DNA of 64,000 nucleotides from Modestobacter lapidis (lineage in GTDB: Bacteria > Actinomycetota > Actinomycetes > Mycobacteriales > Geodermatophilaceae), in assembly GCA_019779905.1 (NCBI GenBank), contig JABAKE010000001.1, forward strand, positions 310,001 to 374,000, read 5' to 3'. Position 1 is the stretch's first letter. Each line of letters opens with the position of its first letter. Of the stretch, positions 9,223 to 18,400 are shown in pieces. The notes under the pieces are model-generated. The model did not search any database. It saw nothing but the letters and a program-made list of their open reading frames with translations, and was not told where the DNA came from. The position numbers and the translations under genes are program-made.

Positions 9223-10512
9223 ATGACACCTCCGCACAACTACCTCGCGGTCATCAAGGTCGTCGGCATCGGCGGCGGCGGGGTGAACGCGGTCAACCGC
9301 ATGATCGAGGTCGGCCTCAAGGGGGTCGAGTTCATCGCGATCAACACCGATGCGCAGGCGCTGCTGATGAGCGACGCCGACGTCAAGCTCGACGTCGGTC
9401 GTGAGCTCACCCGCGGCCTGGGCGCCGGTGCGCAGCCCGACGTGGGCCGCCAGGCGGCCGAGGACCACCGCGAGGAGATCGAAGAGGTGCTCAAGGGCGC
9501 CGACATGGTCTTCGTGACCGCCGGCGAGGGAGGTGGCACCGGCACCGGCGGGGCCCCGGTGGTCGCCTCCATCGCGCGCAAGCTCGGCGCGCTGACCATC
9601 GGCGTGGTCACCCGACCGTTCTCCTTCGAGGGCAAGCGGCGGGCCGTCCAGGCCGAGTCGGGCATCGAGGAGCTGCGCAACGAGTGCGACACGCTCATCG
9701 TGATCCCGAACGACCGGCTGCTGCAGCTCGGCGACCGGAACGTCAGCGTGATGGACGCCTTCCGCACCGCCGACCAGGTGCTGCTCTCCGGTGTCCAGGG
9801 CATCACCGACCTGATCACCACGCCCGGCCTGATCAACCTCGACTTCGCCGACGTCAAGTCGGTCATGTCCGGTGCGGGGTCGGCGCTGATGGGCATCGGC
9901 AGCGCGCGCGGTGACAACCGCGCGCTGCTGGCTGCCGAGCAGGCCATCGCCAGCCCGCTGCTGGAGGCGTCGATGGAAGGCGCCCACGGTGTGCTGCTGT
10001 CGATCAGCGGTGGTTCGGATCTCGGCCTGTTCGAGATCAACGAGGCGGCATCGCTGGTCTCCGACGCCGCGCACCCCGACGCCAACATCATCTTCGGCGC
10101 CGTCATCGACGACGCCTTGGGCGACGAGGTGCGGGTGACGGTCATCGCCGCCGGCTTCGACAACAGCAAGCCGGGTACCCGCAAGGACGGCGCAGCCACC
10201 ACCGTGACGGCGACGGCGCCACCCGCGTCGGTCGCCGCCGCACCGGCGGCACCGGCCCGGACCTCGGCGCCGGCCCAGGCGGGGGAGCGGCCGGCCGGCC
10301 AGCCGGAGGCCCGTCCGGCGGCGGCCACGCCGGCCGCGCCGGTGCCCTCCGCTCCGCGGCCGGGGCAGCCCGGTGCGGCACCGCAGGGGAGCGGCATCAC
10401 CGTGCCCCCGCTCCCGCCGATCCCCGGTGCGGGCAACGGCAGCCGCCGTCCGCTGGCACAGGAGGACTTCGAGGAGGAACTCGACATTCCCGAGTTCCTC
10501 CGCAGCCAGTAA
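9223..10512 (+). CDS. ftsZ: Cell division protein FtsZ
   Basis: FtsZ is the tubulin-like GTPase that forms the cytokinetic ring. It has 429 aa: the GTPase domain (about 8-315) with [12 protein letters not shown], the signature [10 protein letters not shown] (about 104-113) and the T7 catalytic loop [11 protein letters not shown]; then an Ala/Pro-rich disordered linker of about 80 residues; and the C-terminal peptide DIPEFLR, which binds SepF and, in actinobacteria, FtsW. The ATG is preceded by GGGGAG. A stem-loop repeat starts 2 bases after the stop codon. Confidence 0.98.
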   Translation: MTPPHNYLAVIKVVGIGGGGVNAVNRMIEVGLKGVEFIAINTDAQALLMSDADVKLDVGRELTRGLGAGAQPDVGRQAAEDHREEIEEVLKGADMVFVTAGEGGGTGTGGAPVVASIARKLGALTIGVVTRPFSFEGKRRAVQAESGIEELRNECDTLIVIPNDRLLQLGDRNVSVMDAFRTADQVLLSGVQGITDLITTPGLINLDFADVKSVMSGAGSALMGIGSARGDNRALLAAEQAIASPLLEASMEGAHGVLLSISGGSDLGLFEINEAASLVSDAAHPDANIIFGAVIDDALGDEVRVTVIAAGFDNSKPGTRKDGAATTVTATAPPASVAAAPAAPARTSAPAQAGERPAGQPEARPAAATPAAPVPSAPRPGQPGAAPQGSGITVPPLPPIPGAGNGSRRPLAQEDFEEELDIPEFLRSQ

Positions 10513-10514
10513 GA

Positions 10515-10570
10515 GGACCCCCGTGCCCCCCACCACTCGCGAGCTCGCGGCGGGCCCCTGCACGAGGGCC
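10515..10570 (+). repeat. Post-stop stem-loop repeat, copy 1 (after ftsZ)
   Basis: This copy begins 2 bases after the ftsZ stop. The outer arms are GG(A)CCCCCGTGC and GCACGAGGGCC (one mismatch and the bulged A common to the family). The inner arms CCAC/GCGG surround the apex TCGCGAGCTC. It is followed by a second small hairpin, GCCCCC-GTCA-GGGGGC (10577-10592), just before pgeF. Terminator-like, but there is no T run. Confidence 0.75.
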
Positions 10571-10599
10571 GTTCCAGCCCCCGTCAGGGGGCCGCTCAC

Positions 10600-11331
10600 G
10601 TGAGCAGCAGTCCGGCCGCCTCGTCGGCGGTGCGACCCCGACGGGTCGTCACCGACCGGCGGGGCGGCCGTTCTGCGCCGCCCTACGAGTCGTTCAACCT
10701 CGGCGAGCACGTCGGGGACGACCCGGTCGCGGTGGCGGCCAACCGGGACCGGCTGGCCGGCGGGCTCGGCGTGCCCGCCACCGCTCTCGTCTGGATGACC
10801 CAGGTGCACGGCACCGGGGTCGCCGTGATCGAGGACGCCGGGGAGAACCCGGTCGCCGACGTCGACGCGCTGGTGACCGCGACGCCGGGGCTCGTGCTGT
10901 GCGTGCTGGTCGCCGACTGCGTGCCCGTGCTGCTGGCCGATCCGGTCGCCGGGGTGGTCGCCGCGGTGCACGCCGGCCGGGAGGGCGTCCGGCGGGGCGT
11001 CGTCCCCGCGACGCTGGCGGCGATGACCCGGCTGGGTTCCCGCCCGGGCGACGTGGAGGCACTCCTGGGCCCGGCCGTGTGTGGCGCCGACTACGAGGTA
11101 CCGCTGGCCATGCAGGCAGAGGTGGCCCGGGTCGCCCCGGCCGGCGCGGTGCGCACCCGGCGGGGCACCCCTGGTCTGGATCTGCGGGTCGGGCTGGAGC
11201 AGGTGCTGCGCGGCGCCGGGGTCGGCCAGGTCGTGCACGACCCCCGGTGCACCGTCGAGGATCCCCGGCTGTTCAGCCACCGCCGGGACGGCGTGACCGG
11301 CCGCCAGGCCGGCGTGGTCTGGCTCGCGTAA
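10600..11331 (+). CDS. pgeF: Peptidoglycan editing factor PgeF / laccase-domain (YfiH) protein
   Basis: This 243-aa cytoplasmic protein of the YfiH/DUF152 copper-oxidase-like family is thought to remove wrongly incorporated amino acids from muropeptide precursors, and purine nucleoside phosphorylase/oxidase activities have also been reported for the family. The metal-site residues are visible: TQVHGTGV (His, about 67-74), VADCVPVLL (Cys), AAVHAGREG (His) and a Cys in GPAVCGADYEV. The start is GTG at 10600, without a clear ribosome-binding site; it lies 7 bases after a small hairpin. Its place directly after ftsZ, before yggS and sepF, is conserved in actinobacteria. Confidence 0.9.
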   Translation: MSSSPAASSAVRPRRVVTDRRGGRSAPPYESFNLGEHVGDDPVAVAANRDRLAGGLGVPATALVWMTQVHGTGVAVIEDAGENPVADVDALVTATPGLVLCVLVADCVPVLLADPVAGVVAAVHAGREGVRRGVVPATLAAMTRLGSRPGDVEALLGPAVCGADYEVPLAMQAEVARVAPAGAVRTRRGTPGLDLRVGLEQVLRGAGVGQVVHDPRCTVEDPRLFSHRRDGVTGRQAGVVWLA

Positions 11332-11385
11332 GGACCCCGTCCTCCCCGCCCTTCGCAAGCTCAGGGCGGTGCCCGGGACGGGGCC
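11332..11385 (+). repeat. Post-stop stem-loop repeat, copy 2 (after pgeF)
   Basis: This copy begins directly after the pgeF TAA. The outer arms GG(A)CCCCGTCC/GGACGGGGCC pair perfectly apart from the bulged A. The inner arms CCCT/AGGG surround the apex TCGCAAGCTC. Compared with other copies, both arms of each stem have changed together. Confidence 0.8.
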
Positions 11386-11421
11386 GTTCCAGGAGCCCGA
11401 GGGCTCGCGGCCGGCGGGTTG

Positions 11422-11427
11422 CATGAT
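11422..11427 (+). promoter_or_regulatory. -10 box CATGAT, leaderless start at 11435
   Basis: CATGAT ends 7 bases before GTG 11435. The same layout, with a nearly identical core (ATGATGGC), precedes the GTG of ileS. It makes the GTG a better start than the two ATGs embedded in the box itself. Confidence 0.35.
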
Positions 11428-11434
11428 GGCGTCC

Positions 11435-12154
11435 GTGGACCGGCTCCAGCACAACCTCCGGAACGTCCGCGAGCGCATCGACGCCGCCGCCCGCGCCGCC
11501 GGGCGCGACCCGGCCGAGGTGCGGGTGCTCGCGGTGAGCAAGACCAGGCCGGCTGCGGACATCCGTGCGCTGGCGGCCCTGGGGCAGCGGGAGTTCGCCG
11601 AGAACCGGGTGCAGGAGCTCACCGGCAAGGTGGCAGACCTCGCCGCCGACCCCGGCGGCCCGGAGCTCCGCTGGCACCTGGTGGGACAGCTGCAGCGCAA
11701 CAAGGCCGGTGCGGTGTGCCGGATCGGCGCGGTGGTGCATTCGGTGGACCGGCTGCCGCTGGTCGCCGCCCTGGACCGGGCCGCCCAGCAGGCGCAGCGG
11801 CCGCTGGACGCGTTCGTCCAGGTGGACCTGGGCGGCCCGCCCGGCCGGGACGGGACCCGTGGCGGAGCGCCGCCCGACGACGTCCCGGCCCTGGCCGACG
11901 CCGTGGCAGAGATGGCGGGCCTGCGGCTGCTGGGCCTGATGGCGGTCGCGCCGCGGAACGCGGACCCGGCCCCGGCGTTCGCCCGGCTGGCGGAGCTCGC
12001 CGCTCGGGTGCGCGCCGATCATCCTGGGTCCAGGGAGTTATCGGCAGGCATGAGCGCCGACCTGGAGGCTGCTGTGACTGCTGGTGCCACTGTGGTGCGT
12101 GTCGGAACCGCGTTGTTCGGCCCGCGAGTCCTATCTTCCGAACCGGACGTGTGA
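11435..12154 (+). CDS. YggS/PLPBP family pyridoxal-phosphate homeostasis protein
   Basis: This single-domain PLP-binding TIM-barrel protein, the family of YggS/ProSC, buffers PLP and affects amino-acid pools; it has no known catalytic reaction. It has 239 aa from GTG 11435. The PLP lysine lies in LAVSKTRPA (about residue 35), ENRVQEL and [12 protein letters not shown] follow, and the phosphate-binding end is [13 protein letters not shown] plus [12 protein letters not shown] codons at 11423 and 11426 are alternative starts but lack a ribosome-binding site. Membership of the ftsZ-sepF neighbourhood is typical for the family in Gram-positives. Confidence 0.92.
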   Translation: MDRLQHNLRNVRERIDAAARAAGRDPAEVRVLAVSKTRPAADIRALAALGQREFAENRVQELTGKVADLAADPGGPELRWHLVGQLQRNKAGAVCRIGAVVHSVDRLPLVAALDRAAQQAQRPLDAFVQVDLGGPPGRDGTRGGAPPDDVPALADAVAEMAGLRLLGLMAVAPRNADPAPAFARLAELAARVRADHPGSRELSAGMSADLEAAVTAGATVVRVGTALFGPRVLSSEPDV

Positions 12155-12243
12155 CCACCAGCCCCACCGGTCACGCCGGCACCACCCGTTCCACGAGCTC
12201 TGCGGTCCGCACCGCGGAGGACGAGACCAGAGGGAGACGTCCG

Positions 12244-12987
12244 ATGGCCGGAGCCATGCGAAAGATGGGGGTCTACCTCGGCCTCGTCGAGGACGACGAC
12301 GCGCGCGGGGGGTACGACCGCTACGCCGCCCGCCAGTCGGACTACGACGAGCGTGGGTACGACCGGTACGCCCCGGCCGGCGAGTACGACGCGGTCGACC
12401 CGCGCTACGACACCGGCTACCCCGATACCGAGCACCCGGCCGGCTATGACGCGGGGTACGGCGCCGCGCCGTCGGAGGAGCCCGCCCCGGAGCCGGAGCC
12501 CACGCCGCTGACCCGTCGTCCGGTGGCCGCGCGGTCGCTGGGGCTGGCGGGCGCACCCGCTGCGCCCTCCGCGGGCGGCGCCGGGGCGACCCGCCTGGGT
12601 GGCTCGGGTGGGGGCGCTGCGCTCGGCGGCTCGGCCGGCCTGGCCGTGCGCGAGCCCCTCGTCGCGGCGCCGGCGCCGGCCCCGGCCCCGGCGAAGAAGG
12701 CGCCGCAGCCCTACCGGATCACCACGCTGCACCCGCGCACCTACAACGAGGCGCGCACCATCGGCGAGCGGTTCCGCGAGGGCATGCCGGTCATCATGAA
12801 CCTGACCGAGATGAACGACGCCGACGCGAAGCGACTCGTGGACTTCGCTGCGGGTCTGTCCTTCGGGCTGCACGGTAGTATCGAGCGGGTCACGGCGAAG
12901 GTCTTCCTGCTCAGTCCGCAGGACGTCGACGTGACCGCCGAGGACAAGGCCCGCATCCGTGAGGGCGGGTTCTTCAACCAGTCCTGA
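12244..12987 (+). CDS. sepF: Cell division protein SepF
   Basis: SepF is the membrane anchor for FtsZ in actinobacteria. It has 247 aa: an N-terminal amphipathic stretch ([12 protein letters not shown]), a long low-complexity Tyr/Asp/Pro/Ala linker (about 20-155), and the C-terminal SepF (DUF552) dimerisation domain from about 160, with [32 protein letters not shown] and [10 protein letters not shown]. The ATG has a good ribosome-binding site (AGGGAGA). The gene is 89 bases from yggS and 53 bases from yggT. Confidence 0.95.
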   Translation: MAGAMRKMGVYLGLVEDDDARGGYDRYAARQSDYDERGYDRYAPAGEYDAVDPRYDTGYPDTEHPAGYDAGYGAAPSEEPAPEPEPTPLTRRPVAARSLGLAGAPAAPSAGGAGATRLGGSGGGAALGGSAGLAVREPLVAAPAPAPAPAKKAPQPYRITTLHPRTYNEARTIGERFREGMPVIMNLTEMNDADAKRLVDFAAGLSFGLHGSIERVTAKVFLLSPQDVDVTAEDKARIREGGFFNQS

Positions 12988-13040
12988 AACAGCGCGTCAC
13001 GCCGGGTCCGCCCGCGAGGCGCCCCGAACGAGCGAGGACC

Positions 13041-13340
13041 GTGGCTCTACTCCTGCAGATCGTCTCGTCGGTCCTGCTCGTCTTCCTGATCCTGCTGTTC
13101 GCGCGCTTCGTCGTCGACTGGGTGATGGTGCTGGCGCGCAGCTGGCGTCCGTCCGGTCTGGTCGCCGCCGGGCTCGAGGTCGTGTACGCGACCACCGACC
13201 CGCCGCTGAAGGCCGTGCGCAAGGTCATCCCACCGCTGAACCTCGGGTCCATCCGTCTGGACCTCGGGTTCATGGTCTTATTGATCCTGGTGTTCCTCCT
13301 GCGCGGCCTGGTCAACGGCCTGGCTCTGAACCTCGCATGA
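13041..13340 (+). CDS. YggT family membrane protein
   Basis: This 99-aa protein has two hydrophobic segments (about 5-28 and 70-95) flanking a short basic loop, the form of the YggT family. Members sit beside sepF and divIVA in most actinobacteria and are suspected to affect septum placement or osmotic behaviour; the biochemical role is not known. The start is GTG 13041, preceded by GAGCGAGGACC, a weak ribosome-binding site. Confidence 0.88.
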   Translation: MALLLQIVSSVLLVFLILLFARFVVDWVMVLARSWRPSGLVAAGLEVVYATTDPPLKAVRKVIPPLNLGSIRLDLGFMVLLILVFLLRGLVNGLALNLA

Positions 13341-13446
13341 GCCACCCGGTGAACTCGTGCCCACCCGGGACGAGGTGCTGGTCCGCCGAGATCCGCTGCC
13401 CGTCTGTGTCCGCCCCGTCCCACTCGTCCGACCTGAGGTGAGCCCC

Positions 13447-14181
13447 ATGCCACTCACGCCCGCCGACGTGCACAACGTCGTCTTCAAGAAGCCGCCGATC
13501 GGCAAGCGCGGTTACGACGAGGACGAGGTCGATGCCTTCCTCGACGTGGTGGAGGCCGAGCTCGCCCGGTTGATCGAGGAGAACAACGACCTCCGCGCCT
13601 CCGGTGGTGGCGGCTCGCGCGCCGACGAGCGACCGGCCGAGGCCGCGCCGCTCACCGTGGCAGCGCCACCGCCGCCACCCGCCGCTGCTCCCTCGTCCGC
13701 CCGCGAGGACGACAGCGTCCGGGCATCGCGGATGCTGTCGCTGGCCAGCGAGACGGCCGAGCGGTACGTCAACGAGGCGAAGGCCCAGGCCGACCAGATG
13801 GTCGGCAGTGCCAAGACCAACAGCGAGCGGATGCTCGCCGAGGCCCGCTCGAAGAGCGAGCAGATGGTCACCGAGGCGAAGTCGCGGGCCGATGCCATGA
13901 TCACCGACTCCCGCACCCGGGCCGACACGATGGAGCGCGAGGCCCGGGCCAAGGCCACCGCCCTGGCCCAGGATGCCGAGCGCAAGCACGTGGAAGCGAT
14001 GGGGTCGCTGGAGGAGAAGCGCGCCAGCCTCGATCGCAAGGTCGACGAGCTGCGCACCTTCGAGCGGGAGTACCGGACCCGGCTGCGGTCCTACCTCGAG
14101 TCGCACCTGCGCGACCTGGACAGCCGTGGCTCGGCCGAGCCGTCGGCCAACAACCGGCAGAACCAGCACGTCGGGGCCTGA
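13447..14181 (+). CDS. divIVA: DivIVA/Wag31 polar growth protein
   Basis: DivIVA is a coiled-coil scaffold that senses membrane curvature and directs polar and septal wall growth in actinobacteria. It has 244 aa. The N-terminal lipid-binding domain contains [15 protein letters not shown] and [20 protein letters not shown] Pro/Ala linker (about 60-90) follows, then a long Glu/Lys/Ala-rich coiled coil from about 95 to 225 with repeated A-x-S-x-x-x-M patterns. The start is ATG 13447; the frame upstream is open but without support. A post-stop repeat and a perfect 16-bp hairpin follow. Confidence 0.95.
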   Translation: MPLTPADVHNVVFKKPPIGKRGYDEDEVDAFLDVVEAELARLIEENNDLRASGGGGSRADERPAEAAPLTVAAPPPPPAAAPSSAREDDSVRASRMLSLASETAERYVNEAKAQADQMVGSAKTNSERMLAEARSKSEQMVTEAKSRADAMITDSRTRADTMEREARAKATALAQDAERKHVEAMGSLEEKRASLDRKVDELRTFEREYRTRLRSYLESHLRDLDSRGSAEPSANNRQNQHVGA

Positions 14182-14185
14182 AGAA

Positions 14186-14240
14186 GGACCACCCTTCCCC
14201 CACGCCTCGCACGCTCGGCGCGGGCCCCTGAAGGGTGGCC
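14186..14240 (+). repeat. Post-stop stem-loop repeat, copy 3 (after divIVA)
   Basis: This copy begins 4 bases after the divIVA stop. The outer arms GG(A)CCACCCTTC/GAAGGGTGGCC are fully paired around the bulged A. The inner arms CGCC/GGCG surround the apex TCGCACGCTC. Confidence 0.8.
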
Positions 14241-14246
14241 GCGCAC

Positions 14247-14281
14247 CCGAGCCCCGCCGGACACCGTCCGGCGGGGCTCGG
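14247..14281 (+). terminator. Perfect 16-bp hairpin after divIVA
   Basis: The arms CCGAGCCCCGCCGGAC and GTCCGGCGGGGCTCGG are exact reverse complements around the 3-base loop ACC. There is no T run, as is usual for strong actinobacterial intrinsic terminators. It follows the repeat copy and precedes a leaderless promoter, so it closes the dcw-divIVA unit. Confidence 0.8.
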
Positions 14282-14321
14282 TCGCGCTCGGGGGGCCCGA
14301 GCCGTCCCGGTGGCGGCGCAC

Positions 14322-14327
14322 TAGCAT
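14322..14327 (+). promoter_or_regulatory. -10 box TAGCAT, leaderless start at 14334
   Basis: TAGCAT ends 6 bases before GTG 14334, immediately downstream of the divIVA terminator. No ribosome-binding site is present, so a leaderless mRNA is likely. Confidence 0.5.
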
Positions 14328-14333
14328 CAGTCC

Positions 14334-15392
14334 GTGATCTTGCTCGCGGCCGTCCTGGTAGTCGCTGCGGTCGGCCTGCTCGCCGCCGGGCTGATCGAGG
14401 GGTCCGCCATCCTCCAGTGGGCCTCCTTCGGGGCCAGCGCGCTGGCCGCGCTCGTCGTCGTCGGCGGTGAGGTGCGCCGGGGCATCGCGGCACGCCGCGG
14501 GGAGGGCCCGGACGGCCACGACGGGCAGCATCGCCGGCAGCCGGCCGGGCAGGCGGCCGGCCGGGGGCGGCACGATCGGGACCAGTTCCCGGCTGCGCCA
14601 CCCACCGGCCCGCCCTCGCGCCCCCAGCCGAGGGCGGATCAGCCCGAGGAGGGCGACCAGAACCAGCCGCAGTGGCAGCCCCAGCAGGACCACGACGCTC
14701 AGGAGCACGAGCGCCAGGGCTACGACCAGTACGGCTACGGAGCGCACCGCTCCGACCAGCACCGCTCCGACCAGCAGGGCTATGGCGACCAGCAGGGCTA
14801 TGGCGACCAGCAGGGCTATGGCGACCAGCAGGGCTATGCCGACCAGCAGGGCTATGCCGATCCGCAGGGTTATGCCGATCCGCAGGGCTACGCCGGGCAC
14901 GGTGACGACCGGCAGGACCACGGGCCGCAGCCGTACGCGGGGCCGCCGTACGGTGCGCCGACCGATGACCCGTACCAGGCGCAGGGGTACGACGAGCCCT
15001 ACGAGCCGTACGGCGCCTCGCGGTACGTCCCGCCGTCCACCCCGCCGGGCGATGACGAGACGTCGATGAGCGCAGCCGCCGGGGGCGGCCCCGACACGGA
15101 GCACCCGGCGGGCGGGCAGCAGTCCGCACCGGGCACCGACGCCGACGGTGAGCCCCCGGTGGAAGAGGTCGAGGTGACCGACCTGCTGGTCGTGCTCGAC
15201 CTGACCGACGAGGTCCTGGTCGTCGACGAGCACCCCCGGTACCACCTCGGCGGGTGCCCGCACCTGAGCGGCCAGCCGACCTTCGGCATGCCGATGGTGG
15301 AGGCCCGGACGGACGGCTTCACCCCGTGCGGCACCTGCGCCCCGGATCGGAACCTGGCCCGGGTGGAGCGGGCCCGCCGCTCCCGAGGCTGA
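14334..15392 (+). CDS. Membrane protein with Gln/Tyr-rich hexapeptide repeats and a C-terminal His/Cys motif
   Basis: No confident family name. The 352 aa have three parts. Two transmembrane helices occupy about residues 1-45, the form of a short membrane anchor. A long hydrophilic Gln/Tyr/Gly/Asp-rich region (about 55-240) includes seven six-residue units (DQQGYG, DQQGYA, DPQGYA). The C-terminal domain has a motif of the form R-Y-H-x3-C-P-H-L followed by M-V-E-A-R-x2-G-F-x-P-C-G-x-C. The spacing resembles the Ada-like metal-binding motif (YHx3CxxL...A..G..PCxxC); zinc binding is inferred. It follows divIVA, but has its own leaderless promoter. Confidence 0.75.
   Translation: MILLAAVLVVAAVGLLAAGLIEGSAILQWASFGASALAALVVVGGEVRRGIAARRGEGPDGHDGQHRRQPAGQAAGRGRHDRDQFPAAPPTGPPSRPQPRADQPEEGDQNQPQWQPQQDHDAQEHERQGYDQYGYGAHRSDQHRSDQQGYGDQQGYGDQQGYGDQQGYADQQGYADPQGYADPQGYAGHGDDRQDHGPQPYAGPPYGAPTDDPYQAQGYDEPYEPYGASRYVPPSTPPGDDETSMSAAAGGGPDTEHPAGGQQSAPGTDADGEPPVEEVEVTDLLVVLDLTDEVLVVDEHPRYHLGGCPHLSGQPTFGMPMVEARTDGFTPCGTCAPDRNLARVERARRSRG
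14769..14894 (+). repeat. Seven 18-bp in-frame tandem repeats
   Basis: The unit GACCAGCAGGGCTATGGC is repeated seven times, with the last units drifting (CAG to CCG, GGC to GCC). It encodes the DQQGYG/DPQGYA hexapeptides. A multiple of three bases per unit means copy-number change would keep the reading frame. Confidence 0.95.
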
Positions 15393-15396
15393 GGAA

Positions 15397-15450
15397 GGAC
15401 CCCCTCCTCCCCACCCCTCGCAGGCTCGGGGCGGGACCCGGGATGGGGCC
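15397..15450 (+). repeat. Post-stop stem-loop repeat, copy 4
   Basis: This copy begins 4 bases after the stop at 15392. The outer arms are GG(A)CCCCCTCC/GGATGGGGCC (one mismatch), the inner arms CCCC/GGGG, and the apex TCGCAGGCTC. It lies between genes that converge. Confidence 0.75.
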
Positions 15451-15457
15451 GACGACC

Positions 15458-15480
15458 GGGCGCTGCGCCCCGCAGCGCCC
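15458..15480. terminator. Perfect 10-bp hairpin between converging genes
   Basis: GGGCGCTGCG-CCC-CGCAGCGCCC ends 3 bases before the minus-strand stop codon of ileS. It could terminate transcription from either side. There is no T run. Confidence 0.65.
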
Positions 15481-15483
15481 CGT

Positions 15484-18400
15484 TCAGTTGTCGGCGGCGC
15501 GGGCGATCCAGACCCGGGAGCCCTGCGGGCCCTCGACACCTTCCCCCGAACCGGCGGTGGCGGCGTGCAGGCTCGTGGCCAGCACCTCACCGGACAGCTG
15601 CCCGGCGTGCTCGGTGAGCGCCTGGGCCACCGGACCCTCGCCGGTCCACCACAGCTCGATCCGGTCGCTCACCGCCAGGCCCGCGCTCTTGCGCGCGTCC
15701 TGCACCAGGCGGACCACCTCGCGGGCCAGGCCGGCGCGCTCCAGCTCCGGGGTCAGGGTGAGGTCCAGTGCCACGGTGAGGCCGGTCGCGGATGCGACGG
15801 TCCAGCCCTCCCGCGGGGTTTCGGTGACCACCAGGTCGCCGTCCTGCAACGCGACGGCCGTGCCGTCCACGTCGACGGTGGCCGTGCCGGCCCGGTAGGC
15901 GGCGACCAGCTCGGCCGGGTCCGCGGCGGCGACGGCCGTGGCGACCGCCTGCACCTGCTTGCCCAGCCGCCGGCCCACCGCCCGGAAGTCGACCTTCACC
16001 GTGATGTCGACCAGCGAGCCGCCCACCGCCGACAGGTCGGTCAACTCCGCCACGTTCAGCTCGTCGGCCACCTCGGCGACCAGGTCCCGCGGGAGTTCCG
16101 ACCAGCCCGGTGCGGCCACCAGGGCACGCGCCAGCGGCTGCCGGGTGCGGGCCTTGGCCTGGGTCCGCGCCGAGCGGCCCAGCTCCACCAGCCGGCGGAC
16201 CAGGGCGACCTGCTCGACCAGCGTGTCGTCGCGGGCGTCCTCGTCGACGAGGGGCCAGCTGGCCAGGTGCACCGAGTCGACGGCCGCCCCCTGTCCGTCC
16301 CGCCCGACCGCCCCTGGCACGACCACGGTGCCCCACACCCGCTCGGTGATGAACGGCGTGAACGGGGCCATCAACCGGGTCAGTCCGTCGAGCACCTCGT
16401 GCAGCGTGCCCAGTGCGGCCGGGTCACCCTCCCAGAACCGGCGCCGGCTGCGGCGCACGTACCAGTTGGACAGGTCGTCGACGAACTCGGCGAGCAGTCG
16501 CCCGGCGGTCTGGGTGTCGAACGCCTCGAGGGCGTCGGTGACCCCGGCGGTGACCGACGCCAGCTCGGCCAGCGCCCAGCGGTCGAGCAGCGGCCGGTCC
16601 GCCCGGGCCGGCGGCGGGGTCGAGGCCGGGTCCCAGCCGTTGGTCTCGGCGTAGAGGGTGAAGAAGCTGGCGGTGTTCCAGTAGGTCAGCAGCACCTTGC
16701 GCACCACCTCGGACAGCGTCTCGTGCCCCACCCGGCGGGCCGACCACGGTGAGCCGCCGGCCAGCATGAACCAGCGGACGGCGTCCGCGCCGTGCCGGTC
16801 CATCAGCGGCATCGGCTCCAGGATGTTGCCCAGGTGCTTGCTCATCTTCCGGCCGTCCTCGGCCAGGATGTGCCCCAGGCAGAGGACGTTCTCGTAGGAG
16901 CTGCGCTCGAAGACCAGCGTGCCGACCGCCATCAGCGTGTAGAACCAGCCGCGGGTCTGGTCGATCGCCTCGCAGATGAACTGCGCCGGGTAGGCGGCCT
17001 CGAACTCCGCCCGGTTCTGGTGCGGCGCCCCCCACTGGGCGAACGGCATCGACCCGGAGTCGTACCAGGCGTCGATGACCTGGCGGACCCGGCGGTAGGT
17101 GCCCTCCTCGCCGGGCACGGTGAAGGTCACCTCGTCGATGAACGGGCGGTGCGGGTCGAGGTCGGCGAGGTCGCGGCCGGTCAGCTCGGACAGCTCCGCG
17201 AGCGAGGCGACGGCGACAAGCTTGGCGGGGTCGGCGTCGTTGCGCCAGATCGGCAGCGGGGTGCCCCAGTACCGGTCACGCGACAGCGCCCAGTCGACGT
17301 TGTTGCGCAGCCAGTCGCCGTAGCGGCCCCACTGGATGTTCTCCGGGTGCCAGGACGTCTTCTCGTTCTCCGCGAGCAGCTGGTCCTTGATCGCGCTGGT
17401 GCGGATGTACCAGGACGGCTGCGCGTAGTACATGAGCGGGGTGTGGCAGCGCCAGCAGTGCGGGTAGCTGTGCTCGTACCGCAGCTCCCGGTACAGCACC
17501 CCCCGGGCCAGGAGGTCCTCGACCAGGGCGGGGTCGGCGGCCTTGAAGAAGTGGCCGCCGACCAGCGGCACCTCGGGAAGGAAGTGCCCGGAGGCGTCGA
17601 CCGGGTTGACCACCGGCAGGCCGTAGCCGCGGCAGACGACGAGGTCATCGGCGCCGAAGGCGGGGGACTGGTGCACCAGGCCGGTGCCGTCGTCGGTGGT
17701 GACGTAGTCGGCGAGGACGACGAAGTGCGCGTCGCCGGCGGGGAACTCCACCAGCTCGAAGGGCCGCTGGTAGTGCACGAACTCCCACTCCCGGCCCACG
17801 GTGCGCGCGAGTACCTCCACCTCGGCGTCGCCGAAGACGGCGCCCAGCAGCGGCTCGGCCACGACCAGGGTGTCGGCACCCGAGCGGGCGACGACGTAGG
17901 TGACCTCGGGGTTCATCGCCACCGCGGTGTTGGACGGCAGCGTCCAGGGCGTCGTCGTCCAGACCAGCAGGTCGGCGCGGCCGGCCCACTCGCCGCTGGT
18001 GACCGGCAGCCGCACGTACACCGAGGGGTCGGTGATGGTCTCGTAGCCCTGGGCGACCTCGTGGTCGGACAGGCCGGTTCCGCACCGCGGGCAGTAGGGC
18101 GCCACCCGGTGGTCCTCCACCAGCAGCCCCTTGTCGAACACCTGCTTGAGCGACCACCAGACGCTCTGCACGTAGCTGGAGTCCATCGTCCGGTACGCGG
18201 TCGACATGTCGACCCAGTAGCCCATCCGATCGGTCAGCTCCGCGAAGGCACCGACGTGCCGCTCCACCGACTCGCGGCAGCGGGCGTTGAACTCGGCGAT
18301 CCCGAACCGCTCGATGTCGGGCTTGCCGGCGAAGCCGAGCTCCTGCTCCACGGCGATCTCCACCGGCAGGCCGTGGCAGTCCCAGCCGGCCCGGCGCGGC

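Noticed and set aside
9034-11703. An 889-codon minus-strand frame over ftsZ and pgeF
   Set aside because: Shadow of two well-supported plus-strand genes; no motifs.
14769-14894. CRISPR-like regular repeats
   Set aside because: The 18-bp units are directly adjacent, without spacers, and encode an in-frame hexapeptide. No cas genes are nearby.
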